Shown one piece after another: positions 1-7,220 of a stretch of DNA of 12,720 nt. The stretch lies in contig JBBQNY010000079.1 of the NCBI GenBank assembly GCA_038330365.1, positions 1 through 12,720 on the forward strand, given 5' to 3'. Position numbers and translations under genes: made by a program. Every line of letters begins with the position of its first letter. The first letter of the stretch is position 1. The notes below the pieces were generated by a model. That model saw only the letters and a program-made list of their open reading frames with translations, was not told the origin of the DNA and did no database searches. This stretch comes from JBBQNY01 sp038330365 (GTDB lineage: Bacteria > Pseudomonadota > Gammaproteobacteria > Xanthomonadales > Ahniellaceae).

Positions 1-1419
1 GCCACCGGCAAGGTACTTGGCCAGGTGTATGCCAGCAACGAGGCAGACTACGAGGCCATGATCAAGCGCGCCCAGGCGGTGCAGCAGGAGTGGCGCAACA
101 CGCCCGCACCCCGGCGTGGCGAAGCCGTCCGGCTGTGCGCCAACGCGCTGCGTGCCAACAAGGGCAAGCTCGGCGCGCTGGTGGCACTGGAAATGGGCAA
201 GGTCCGCGCCGAGGGCGATGGCGAAGTACAGGAGATGATCGATATCGGCGACTTCGCAGTCGGCCTCTCGCGCCAGCTCTATGGTCTCACCATGCACTCC
301 GAGCGACCGGGGCATCGGATGTATGAGCAGTATCACCCGCTCGGCCTGATCGGCATCATCAGCGCATTCAATTTTCCCGTGGCGGTGTGGGCGTGGAACG
401 GATTCGTCGCGGCCGTGTGCGGCGACGTATCGATCTGGAAGCCATCACCGAAGACTCCGCTGTCGGCGGTCGCGGCGCTGCGCATCTGCAACGCGGCGCT
501 GGAGGAAGGTGGCTTCCCGTCGATCTTCTTCCTATTCAACGATGCCGGCACCGAACTCGCGCAGAAGTTCGTCGATGATCGGCGCATCGCACTTGTGAGC
601 TTCACGGGTTCCACGCGCGTCGGGCGCGAGGTTGGCGAGCGCGTCGCGCGGCGCATGGGCCGCAGTCTGCTCGAACTCGGGGGCAACAACGCCATCATCG
701 TCGACGAGACCGCAGACCTTGATCTGGCGATTCCCGCGATCGTGTTCGGCGCCTGCGGCACGGCCGGCCAGCGCTGCACCAGCACCCGCCGCGTGATGAT
801 CCAGGAATCCATTTTCGACGACGTCATCGGTCGCCTGATCAGCGCCTACGGCCAGGTGTCGAAAAAGATCGGCGATCCCAACGAAGCGGGCATGCTGATG
901 GGTCCGCTGATCGACTCGGATGCGGTCGCACGATTCGAGGGCGCCATCGCCGCTGCGATCAAGGCCGGCGGCAAGGTGGCGGCGGGCGGCAAGGCGCTGG
1001 ACCGCATCGGCAACTATGTTGAGCCGACCATCATCACCGGCCTGAATAACTCCGATGCCGTAGTGCAGACCGAAACCTTCGCGCCCATCCTCTACGCCAT
1101 GAAGTTCAAGACTCTGGACGATGCACTGGCGGCACACAATGACGTGCCCCAGGGCCTGAGCTCGGCGATCTTCACGCGCGACATCAGGGCCTCGGAAGCA
1201 TTCCTGTCGTGCAACGGATCGGACTGCGGCATCGCCAACGTCAACATCGGCACGTCGGGCGCGGAGATCGGCGGGGCATTCGGTGGCGAGAAGGAAACCG
1301 GCGGCGGTCGCGAGTCGGGATCCGACGCCTGGAAGGTGTACATGCGCCGCCAGACCAACACCATCAACTACTCCGACGCGCTGCCGCTGGCGCAGGGCAT
1401 CAGCTTCGATCTGCCGTAG
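1..1419 (+). CDS. amaB: ALDH7-family aldehyde dehydrogenase, probable L-aminoadipate-semialdehyde (piperideine-6-carboxylate) dehydrogenase, 5' partial
   Basis: The reading frame is open from base 1 (Ala-Thr-Gly-Lys) and runs 472 residues to TAG, so the true start lies left of the window. The GTG at 25 is internal. Family members are about 500-510 aa, so roughly 40 N-terminal residues are missing. Visible residues: general base Glu225 in LLELGGNN, nucleophile Cys259 in GTAGQRCTS, and the ALDH7-typical C-terminal block IGGAFGGEKETGGGRESGSD (about 412-440). Glu78 (GEVQE) and Arg258 (next to Cys259) line up with the residues I recall as recognising the aminoadipate end in human ALDH7A1, which favours lysine/pipecolate catabolism: NAD-dependent oxidation of the semialdehyde to 2-aminoadipate in the cytosol. 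No lysine-catabolic neighbour is visible. A more general aldehyde role (betaine or other aldehydes) remains possible. Family assignment is strong; exact substrate is inferred. Confidence 0.93.
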   Translation, partial: ATGKVLGQVYASNEADYEAMIKRAQAVQQEWRNTPAPRRGEAVRLCANALRANKGKLGALVALEMGKVRAEGDGEVQEMIDIGDFAVGLSRQLYGLTMHSERPGHRMYEQYHPLGLIGIISAFNFPVAVWAWNGFVAAVCGDVSIWKPSPKTPLSAVAALRICNAALEEGGFPSIFFLFNDAGTELAQKFVDDRRIALVSFTGSTRVGREVGERVARRMGRSLLELGGNNAIIVDETADLDLAIPAIVFGACGTAGQRCTSTRRVMIQESIFDDVIGRLISAYGQVSKKIGDPNEAGMLMGPLIDSDAVARFEGAIAAAIKAGGKVAAGGKALDRIGNYVEPTIITGLNNSDAVVQTETFAPILYAMKFKTLDDALAAHNDVPQGLSSAIFTRDIRASEAFLSCNGSDCGIANVNIGTSGAEIGGAFGGEKETGGGRESGSDAWKVYMRRQTNTINYSDALPLAQGISFDLP

Positions 1420-1436
1420 CATCGCGCGCTGACGTA

Positions 1437-1463
1437 CCGGGGCGGCCTTGACGGTCGTCCCGG
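1437..1463 (+). terminator. Hairpin just after the aldehyde dehydrogenase gene, possible terminator without U-tract
   Basis: CCGGGGCGGCC (1437-1447), loop TTGAC (1448-1452), GGTCGTCCCGG (1453-1463). As RNA this is an 11-bp stem with two G-U wobbles, starting 18 nt after the stop of the upstream gene. No run of T follows, so it is not a textbook Rho-independent terminator. It may stabilise the 3' end or cause pausing. The wobbles make the helix stronger on the + transcript than on the opposite one. Confidence 0.4.
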
Positions 1464-1521
1464 CCACGGCATCGGGCTTATGTCCTTTTGCCGCGTTCCA
1501 TTCACCGCAGGTCGCTTTCGC

Positions 1522-2535
1522 ATGTATCCGCTGGTCCGCCCGTTGCTGTTCGCGCTGGATGCGGAAGTCGCGCACGGTCTTGGCCTGCGGGCGATCGAGG
1601 CCGCGTATCGAACCGGCACCCAGTCATTGCTGGCGCGCAGACCTGCCCCGCTTGCCACCACCGCCTTTGGCATCGAGTTCCCCAATCCCGTCGGCCTTGC
1701 CGCCGGTCTCGACAAGAATGGTGCGCATATCGATGCGCTGGCGGCACTCGGGTTCGGCTTCATCGAGATCGGCACCGTGACGCCGAAACCGCAAGCGGGA
1801 AATCCCAAACCGCGCATGTGGCGCCTGCCGCAACACGGCGCCATCCTCAACCGTCTCGGATTCAACAATGCCGGCGTCGATGCACTGGTGCGCAACGTGG
1901 AACGATCGAAGCGGACGGTCCCGCTCGGGATCAATATCGGACGCAACGCCACGACGCCCAACGAGCGTGCACTCGACGACTACCGGACCTGTCTCGAACG
2001 CGTCCACGCCGTCGCGGACTACGTCACCATCAATATCTCGTCACCCAACACGAGTGGCCTGCGCGAATTGCAGAGTGACACCGCGCTGTCGGCACTTCTG
2101 TCCGGCCTCGTGGACGCGCGCGAGCGCCTGGCTGCCGTCAATCAACGGACCGTACCCCTGCTGGTGAAGGTCGCGCCCGATCTCGACGAGGTCCAGCTCG
2201 ATGCCATGGCGAGCGCCATCAACCGCGCGGGCATCGATGGCGTGATCGCCACCAACACCACGCTGGATCGCCGCGCGATCAGGGCGCATCCCCGCGCCCG
2301 CGAGGCCGGCGGTCTGTCGGGTCGACCGCTGCTGGCGCGCTCGAACGAAATTCTCGCGGGGCTGCGCGCGCGGCTCGACTCACGCATCGGCCTGATCGGC
2401 GTGGGCGGCATCGACAATGGCGAAGCCGCGCGCAGCAAGCGCACGGCGGGCGCTGATCTGGTCCAGTTCTATTCGGGCATGGTGTTCCGCGGACCTGCGT
2501 TGATTGCGGAATGCGTGGAGGCGCTGCGAAGTTGA
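1522..2535 (+). CDS. pyrD: Dihydroorotate dehydrogenase (quinone), class 2
   Basis: Oxidises dihydroorotate to orotate with FMN and passes electrons to membrane quinone, the fourth step of pyrimidine synthesis. The protein acts at the inner face of the cytoplasmic membrane. Start chosen at ATG 1522 (MYPLVRPLLFALDAEVAH), which matches the usual N-terminal membrane-association helices and gives 337 aa against about 336 in E. coli. An in-frame ATG at 1480 would add 14 atypical residues. Motifs: NRLGFNNAG (110-118), INIGRN (137-142), NISSPNT (171-177) with catalytic base Ser174 (Ser marks class 2), Lys216 in VKVAPD, TNTTLDR (244-250), SGRPL (266-270) and FMN-phosphate loop IGVGGID (292-298). It is first gene of a unit with murB, whose start overlaps its stop. 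The assignment is secure. Confidence 0.97.
   Translation: MYPLVRPLLFALDAEVAHGLGLRAIEAAYRTGTQSLLARRPAPLATTAFGIEFPNPVGLAAGLDKNGAHIDALAALGFGFIEIGTVTPKPQAGNPKPRMWRLPQHGAILNRLGFNNAGVDALVRNVERSKRTVPLGINIGRNATTPNERALDDYRTCLERVHAVADYVTINISSPNTSGLRELQSDTALSALLSGLVDARERLAAVNQRTVPLLVKVAPDLDEVQLDAMASAINRAGIDGVIATNTTLDRRAIRAHPRAREAGGLSGRPLLARSNEILAGLRARLDSRIGLIGVGGIDNGEAARSKRTAGADLVQFYSGMVFRGPALIAECVEALRS
2517..2521 (+). promoter_or_regulatory. Ribosome binding site supporting a TTG start for murB
   Basis: GGAGG at 2517-2521 inside the end of pyrD sits 10 nt before TTG 2532, whose last two bases overlap the pyrD stop (TTGA). An ATG at 2511 in the same frame has no comparable upstream purine tract. The arrangement suggests translational coupling of murB to pyrD and favours the TTG start, though the ATG cannot be excluded. 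Confidence 0.5.
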
Positions 2536-3587
2536 ATCGGGACACCACAGACATTGCCGGCGTGCGTGTGCTGCACGATGTCGACTTGACGTCGCGCAAC
2601 ACGCTCGGCCTCGCTGCCCGTACCGATCTGCTGGTGGAGGTCCATCGGATCGACGCGATCGCGCCCGCTCTTGCGCGTTTCGGTCGACCGCGCGCCGTCC
2701 TTGGCGCTGGCAGCAACGTCATCCTTTCGGAGAACATCGAGGGTCCCGTCTACCGGATGCTCGGCGCGGGGTTCGAATGTCATGAAGCGGGCGACGACAA
2801 GGCCATCGTTGCGGTCGCTGCGGGTCTGCAATGGGATGCGGTCGTCGATCAGTGCATTGGTGCCGGCGCCTTCGGCGTCGAGAATCTGGCGCTGATTCCC
2901 GGCCTTGTCGGCGCCGCTCCGATCCAGAATATCGGCGCCTATGGGGTCGAACTTTCGTCGTTTGTGCACGCGGTCGAGGCCTTCGATCTCAATTCTGGTG
3001 AGCTGATCGAGTTGCCGGCCGCGTCGTGCGGATTCGGCTATCGCGACAGCCGCTTCAAGCAGGCACCGGGGCGATGGCTGATCACACGCCTGCTGCTTGA
3101 ATTGCGTCGCCGCTTCGAGCCGGAGCTGGGCTATCTCGGGTTGAGCGACGAGCTCGCGCGGAACTCGGCTGCCGAGCCGACGGCGCAGGAGGTGGCAGAC
3201 GCCGTGCGCCGCGTGCGGCGACGCAAGTTGCCAGATCCCCTCGCCGTTCCGAATGCAGGCAGCTTCTTCAAGAACCCGGTAATACCGCTGACCGAGGCCA
3301 TGGCCTTGCGCGCGCAGCACCACGAGATGCCGGTGCATCCCCTCGCCAATGGCGAGGCCAAGCTCAGCGCCGCGTGGTTGATCGAAGCCTGCGGACTCAA
3401 GGGAGAGTTCCTGGGAGGCGCTGCGGTGTCTGAGCGTCATGCCCTGGTGGTGATCAATTCCGGCGGCGCCAACGCGCGAGATGTGCTCGACCTGCAGCAG
3501 CTGGTCGAGACCCGGGTGCGCGAGCGCTTCGGCATCGCACTGGAACGAGAGCCGGTACTGATCGGTTGCACCAACGCGTCGGCGTAG
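2532..3587 (+). CDS. murB: UDP-N-acetylenolpyruvoylglucosamine reductase, type I
   Basis: FAD/NADPH enzyme reducing the enolpyruvyl ether to UDP-N-acetylmuramate, the second committed step of peptidoglycan precursor synthesis, in the cytosol. From TTG 2532 it is 351 aa (E. coli about 342); an ATG at 2511 would add 7 residues. FAD domain: NTLGL (23-27) and LGAGSNVI (58-65). IPGLVGAAPIQNIGAYGVEL spans 122-141. Catalytic Arg171 in YRDS, proton-donor Ser244 in GSFFKNP, and Glu340 near the C-terminus are all present. The YRDS insert and overall layout fit the E. coli-like type I enzyme. Overlaps pyrD by 4 nt (TTGA) and is followed after 10 nt by alkB. All key residues are intact, so it should be active. 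Confidence 0.97.
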   Translation: MNRDTTDIAGVRVLHDVDLTSRNTLGLAARTDLLVEVHRIDAIAPALARFGRPRAVLGAGSNVILSENIEGPVYRMLGAGFECHEAGDDKAIVAVAAGLQWDAVVDQCIGAGAFGVENLALIPGLVGAAPIQNIGAYGVELSSFVHAVEAFDLNSGELIELPAASCGFGYRDSRFKQAPGRWLITRLLLELRRRFEPELGYLGLSDELARNSAAEPTAQEVADAVRRVRRRKLPDPLAVPNAGSFFKNPVIPLTEAMALRAQHHEMPVHPLANGEAKLSAAWLIEACGLKGEFLGGAAVSERHALVVINSGGANARDVLDLQQLVETRVRERFGIALEREPVLIGCTNASA

Positions 3588-3590
3588 AAT
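3585..3590 (+). promoter_or_regulatory. Candidate -10 box for a leaderless alkB transcript
   Basis: TAGAAT (3585-3590; its TAG is the murB stop codon) ends 7 nt before ATG 3598, so transcription would begin at or next to the start codon. No Shine-Dalgarno sequence precedes that ATG. A -35 is not convincing: the nearest TTGCAC (3566-3571) leaves only 13 nt of spacer. Tentative. Confidence 0.35.
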
Positions 3591-3597
3591 CGACGCC

Positions 3598-4644
3598 ATG
3601 CGACCGCACGCCCCCTGGTGGTACCTGTTGGCCTTCGTCCCACCCGCGTTGCTGCCGCTCGCAGCGCTGCTGGGTGAGGCGACGGGTTGGCACGACGCCT
3701 GCGCATTCTTGCCCCTGTTTGTGTTGTTCGTCTTGCTGCCGATGGCGGATGTGTGGATGGGCGCCGACGTGACCGCTGCGCCGGACAGCGGTGCGGAGTT
3801 CGAGTCACTGCAAAAACGCTTCGCATATCGATGGATCACGATTGCGTGTGTGCCGATGCAGTGGCTGCTGCTGGCCTGGAGCCTCTGGTACTGGCAGCAG
3901 ACAGAGTTCGGCATCGCCGGCACGATCGGCTGGCTGTTGTCACTCGGCATCGTTGGCGGCGTGCTTGCAATCAACGTCGCGCACGAGTTGATCCACAAGG
4001 CCGGCCGGGTCGAGCCCTTCCTTGGCAGCGCATTGTTGGCAAGTGTTGGCTACAGCGGTTTCGCCATCGAGCATCTGCGCGGGCATCACGTGCATGTCGC
4101 GACTCCGCTCGACCCATCCACAGCCCGCGCCGGCCAGAATGTGTGGAGTTTCGTCGGCCATGCACTGCTGCTCAACCCGTTGCGGGCGTGGCGACTCGCG
4201 CGGGGTCGCAGCGAGAAGGCGCAACTGCTCGCCTGGCATGGGCTGACGGTTTCCGCGGCGGTGGCGTCTGGCGTGCTGCTGGGTCCCCCAGCGATGCTGG
4301 CATTCCTTGCACAGGCGCTGATTGCTTCAGGAACGCTCGAAATCATCAACTTCGTCGAGCACTACGGTCTCAAACGCGTGAATGTCGGGAATGGTCGCTT
4401 TGAGCGTGTGACGCATGCGCATTCGTGGAACTCCAATTTCCGCCTGACCAACTTGATGCTGCTGCATCTGCAGCGGCATGCGGATCATCACGCGCATCCG
4501 CGTCGGCGCTACCAGTCGCTGCGGCACCACGCCGATTCGCCGCAGTTGCCGGCCGGCTACGCGACCATGTTCATGCTGGCGCTCGTGCCGCCGCTCTGGC
4601 GCCGCGTTATGGACCCGCGCGTGCGCGCCATCGCCGCTGCGTAG
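3598..4644 (+). CDS. alkB: AlkB-family membrane alkane 1-monooxygenase
   Basis: Integral-membrane non-haem di-iron hydroxylase, expected to oxidise the terminal methyl of alkanes or alkyl chains using O2 and electrons from rubredoxin; neither rubredoxin nor its reductase is in the window. All family signatures are visible: HELIH (129-133), EHLRGHH (158-164) followed by VATPLDPSTA, the alkane-hydroxylase NFVEHYG block (251-257), and LQRHADHH (291-298) followed by AHPRRRYQSLRH. The HYG block separates it from XylM-like and desaturase relatives. Hydrophobic segments lie near 8-28, 35-53, 78-98, 104-126, 213-245 and 320-334. At 348 aa it is shorter than the classical GPo1 enzyme (about 401 aa), with short termini. 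It starts 10 nt after murB with no clear Shine-Dalgarno, so it may be read through from pyrD-murB, or be leaderless. The natural substrate is not evident. Confidence 0.9.
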   Translation: MRPHAPWWYLLAFVPPALLPLAALLGEATGWHDACAFLPLFVLFVLLPMADVWMGADVTAAPDSGAEFESLQKRFAYRWITIACVPMQWLLLAWSLWYWQQTEFGIAGTIGWLLSLGIVGGVLAINVAHELIHKAGRVEPFLGSALLASVGYSGFAIEHLRGHHVHVATPLDPSTARAGQNVWSFVGHALLLNPLRAWRLARGRSEKAQLLAWHGLTVSAAVASGVLLGPPAMLAFLAQALIASGTLEIINFVEHYGLKRVNVGNGRFERVTHAHSWNSNFRLTNLMLLHLQRHADHHAHPRRRYQSLRHHADSPQLPAGYATMFMLALVPPLWRRVMDPRVRAIAAA

Positions 4645-4759
4645 GAGCTTCCACCCCGACTTCTTCGGCGCGCTGTCGCGTAGCGAACAACGTGGTTGCA
4701 TACCTTGAGGCGTCCGCTGGAGGCACGACTGGCCGCGCACGCTTGCGATTTCTGTCGAC

Positions 4760-4952
4760 CTCACACCCTCACCCGGCGCTGCGCGCCACCTTACGCACCA
4801 CATCCTTGTGGCCCGCCCTGCGGGCCGCCTGCGGCGTTCGCAGCTGCTCCTGCAGCTGCAGTCTCCCACTGGGCGAAGGGAGAAGATGCATTCGGCTGCC
4901 GCAAAGCACTCCCCTCTCCCAATGGGAGAGGGACTGGGCGTGAGGGTGCGAG
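4760..4952. repeat. Composite palindromic element: four stem-loops within inverted CACCCTCAC arms
   Basis: Outer arms: CTCACACCCTCACCC (4760-4774) and GGGCGTGAGGGTGCGAG (4936-4952), complementary apart from one mismatch and bulged bases. Between them lie GGCCCGC-CCT-GCGGGCC (4810-4826), CAGCTGC-TCCT-GCAGCTG (4841-4858), TCTCCC/GGGAGA with a 10-nt loop (4862-4883), and the strongest, CCCTCTCCC-AAT-GGGAGAGGG (4912-4932). CACCCTCACCC and CTCTCCC-N3-GGGAGAG are reminiscent of dispersed intergenic repeats in Xanthomonadales and other high-GC bacteria. Placement between two convergent genes is typical of REP/MITE-like repeats and bidirectional 3'-end hairpins. Copy number cannot be judged from one window. 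Confidence 0.65.
4912..4932. terminator. Perfect 9-bp stem, 3-nt loop; possible bidirectional 3'-end hairpin
   Basis: CCCTCTCCC, AAT, GGGAGAGGG. It lies between convergent alkB and rlmKL and could fold on either transcript, but neither side is followed by a T-run, so termination or 3' protection is inferred only from position and strength. Confidence 0.35.
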
Positions 4953-5087
4953 TCCCTGCGTCATGGTGGTTGGCGCCAGTCACGAACCGGGTGCACAGTC
5001 TCACCGTAAAGCAGGACGCGTTAATTCAATCGCTTATCTCTTGTTTGATGGGAGCCACCCGGCGCCACTGCGCAGCCACATTCCCGT

Positions 5088-7220
5088 TCAGTGCGGGCGC
5101 ATCTCGTAGGCGTGGTGAATGCGCTGGTCGCGGGCGAAGTCGGGCGGAATCGTGGCTCTGCTGATGTCGCGGACATCGAACAGATCCGCCACTTCGTGAT
5201 CAAGCCGGAAGCGCCGGAGATTGCACGAGAACAGCACCATCCCACCCGGCGCCAGCACGCGCGCGCAACGCCGCAGCAAGTCTGCGTGATCTCGCTGCAC
5301 GTCGAAATCCTGCGCCCGCGCCGAGTTTGAGAAACTCGGTGGATCGACAAAGATCAGATCGAACTTCTCGTTCTCCGCGGCCAGCCAGAACATGACATCG
5401 GCCTGCGCCAGTCGGTGCCGCGAGCCGGCAATGCCGTTGAGATCGAAATTGCGCGAAGCCCATTCGAGATAGGTTCCGGATAAATCCACGCTCATCGAAG
5501 AGTGCGCGCCGCCTGCCACGGCGTACACGGTGGCGCTGCCGGTGTAACAGAAGAGGTTCAGCACGCGCTTGCCCTGCGCGGCATCGCGCACGCGGGCACG
5601 CATGGGCCGATGATCGAGAAACAGGCCTGTATCGAGATAGTCCGACAGGTTGACCTCGAAGCCGAGTCCGGATTCCACCACCGTGAGCGCGCGGCCGGCA
5701 TGTTCGAGCGGTCGCGCCCGGTGCGCGCGCTGGCCTGGACTCCGCGTCTTGACCACGACCTGCGAGCGCGGCACCGCGAGCGCCACCGACGCCGCATGCA
5801 CGACCTCGCGCAGTCGGCGTTGCGCGGTGGCCACGGGGATGGAAGGCGGCGCCGCGTATTCCTGCACCACCAGCCAGGTTTCCTCGTCCTGCGTCCGGTA
5901 CACGTCGATGGCAGCCGAGTACTCCGGCAGATCGGCGTCGTAGGCCCGCCAGCAATCGATGGATTCGCGGCGGCGCCAGCTGCGCAGTTTTTTCTCGTTC
6001 TTGGTGATGCGGTTGCCCACCGCGATCTCGCCGTCGCTCTGTTCCCGCTCGCCCACGGATTCGCGTTCGCGTCGCGCATCGGCGTCGAGCAGCAGCAGCT
6101 CCACCGGCAGCGAACCATTGAACAGCTTGTAGCGCCGGCGCAGCACCATCCCGGTCGCGCGACCCATGTCGGCATCCGCCACCAGCAGCGCGACGGGCCA
6201 GCCGGCAAAGCCATCGCGCAGCGATTTGCCGAGCGCCGCATGCGTCTCGCCGAGCACGTCGGCGTCGAGCCGCTCGCCGTAAGGCGGATTGGCGACCACA
6301 AGGCCCGTGTCGAATCCAGCAGGTGCCACCAGCCGCGCGACATCGCGCGTTGCGAGTGTCAGGAATCCCGCGACGCCTGCGGCCTGGGCGTTGGCCTTGG
6401 CCACAGCGATCACGGCTGCGTCGCGATCCGATCCGAACAGGCGATGGCCGAGGATCGCGAGCCCCGCGTCTGCGCGCTGACGCGCCGCTGCGCGAAGACG
6501 CTCCCAGAGCGGCGCGTCGAACTGCGCCCAGCCCTCAAGGCCGAAGCGCTCGCGCGCGAGACCGGGCGCCACGTCGGCCGCGATCCACGCGCCTTCAATC
6601 AGCAGGGTGCCGGAACCGCACATCGGATCCACCAGTGCCCCGCCGGCAGCGGCGATGGCAGGCCATCCGGCGCGAATCAGCACCGCCGCCGCGAGATTCT
6701 CCTTGAGCGGCGCCGCGCCCGTGCCGCGACGATAGCCGCGCTGGTGCAACGGTGCCCCGGCAAAGTCGAGGCTCAGGATTCCACGCTCGTGGCGCAGCAC
6801 GAGATCGATCCGAAGATCCGGCGCGTCGGCATCCACATCCGGCCGCGGCAGGCCCTCCGCGCGCATCCGGTCGACGATGGCGTCCTTGACGCGCTGCGCC
6901 GCGAACATGCTGTTGCTGATGCCGCGCGTACTCCCATGCGCCGCCACGGCGATGGTGCGGTCTTGCGCAAGGTGCTCAGGCCAGTCAATGGCGTGCACGC
7001 CTTCGTGGAGTTTGTCGGCGTCGCCGGCGTCGAACTCCGCCAGCGGCATCAATACGCGACTGGCGAGTCTGGAATACAGACACGCGCGATAGCCGAATTC
7101 GAGATCGCCCTCGCAGTGCACACCCGCGAGCGCCTCCCGGGCACTGGTGGCCCCGAGCGCGAGCAGCTCGTCGACCAGCAGCAGCTCCAGGCCCTTGGGG
7201 CAGGCGGCGAACCACTTCAC
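5088..7220 (-). CDS. rlmL: Bifunctional 23S rRNA methyltransferase RlmKL (m2G2445 and m7G2069)
   Basis: Fused enzyme (E. coli RlmKL/YcbY, 702 aa) that methylates two guanines of 23S rRNA with S-adenosylmethionine. Start taken as GTG 7220 (protein MKWFAACPKGLELLL), giving 710 aa. The frame stays open to 7640, but those extra codons lie over the neighbouring hydrolase gene and do not resemble the family. Layout: N-terminal ferredoxin-like/THUMP region (about 1-155); first methyltransferase with VDPMCGSGTLLIEG (197-210) and VVANPPYGERL (308-318), the m2G half; second methyltransferase with DYLDTGLFLDHR (527-538), LNLFCYTGSATV (554-565) and FVDPPSF (624-630), the m7G half. Both SAM loops and both catalytic NPPY/DPPSF motifs are intact. 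The GTG overlaps the TGA of the upstream hydrolase gene (GTGA), implying coupled translation. Confidence 0.96.
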   Translation of the reverse strand: MKWFAACPKGLELLLVDELLALGATSAREALAGVHCEGDLEFGYRACLYSRLASRVLMPLAEFDAGDADKLHEGVHAIDWPEHLAQDRTIAVAAHGSTRGISNSMFAAQRVKDAIVDRMRAEGLPRPDVDADAPDLRIDLVLRHERGILSLDFAGAPLHQRGYRRGTGAAPLKENLAAAVLIRAGWPAIAAAGGALVDPMCGSGTLLIEGAWIAADVAPGLARERFGLEGWAQFDAPLWERLRAAARQRADAGLAILGHRLFGSDRDAAVIAVAKANAQAAGVAGFLTLATRDVARLVAPAGFDTGLVVANPPYGERLDADVLGETHAALGKSLRDGFAGWPVALLVADADMGRATGMVLRRRYKLFNGSLPVELLLLDADARRERESVGEREQSDGEIAVGNRITKNEKKLRSWRRRESIDCWRAYDADLPEYSAAIDVYRTQDEETWLVVQEYAAPPSIPVATAQRRLREVVHAASVALAVPRSQVVVKTRSPGQRAHRARPLEHAGRALTVVESGLGFEVNLSDYLDTGLFLDHRPMRARVRDAAQGKRVLNLFCYTGSATVYAVAGGAHSSMSVDLSGTYLEWASRNFDLNGIAGSRHRLAQADVMFWLAAENEKFDLIFVDPPSFSNSARAQDFDVQRDHADLLRRCARVLAPGGMVLFSCNLRRFRLDHEVADLFDVRDISRATIPPDFARDQRIHHAYEMRPH

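Larger units (their letters stand above)
4645..5087. other. Gene-free convergent intergenic region with nested hairpins
   Basis: This 443-nt stretch between the stops of alkB (+) and rlmKL (-) carries no reading frame I believe. Its middle (4760-4952) holds a nest of inverted repeats listed separately. The right part (about 5000-5060) is locally AT-richer than the surroundings (cgttaattcaatcgcttat) and would be the 3' untranslated region of rlmKL. I see no hairpin followed by a T-run for either gene. Confidence 0.7.

Noticed and set aside
1478..1521. Start of pyrD at ATG 1480
   Set aside because: Adds 14 residues before the conserved MYPLVRPLLF start and gives a length above the family norm; ATG 1522 is better.
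532..1575. 347-codon minus-strand frame opposite the aldehyde dehydrogenase
   Set aside because: Antisense to a complete ALDH catalytic domain and runs into the pyrD start; no motifs.
2469..3998. 509-codon open frame on the minus strand opposite murB and alkB
   Set aside because: It lies entirely antisense to two genes with intact catalytic motifs, is low in recognisable domain structure and reflects GC-rich third-position bias.
4425..5164. Several 118-225 codon frames across the alkB-rlmKL gap
   Set aside because: They run through the hairpin repeats and into both flanking genes, with no start signals or domain features; explained by lack of stops in GC-rich sequence.
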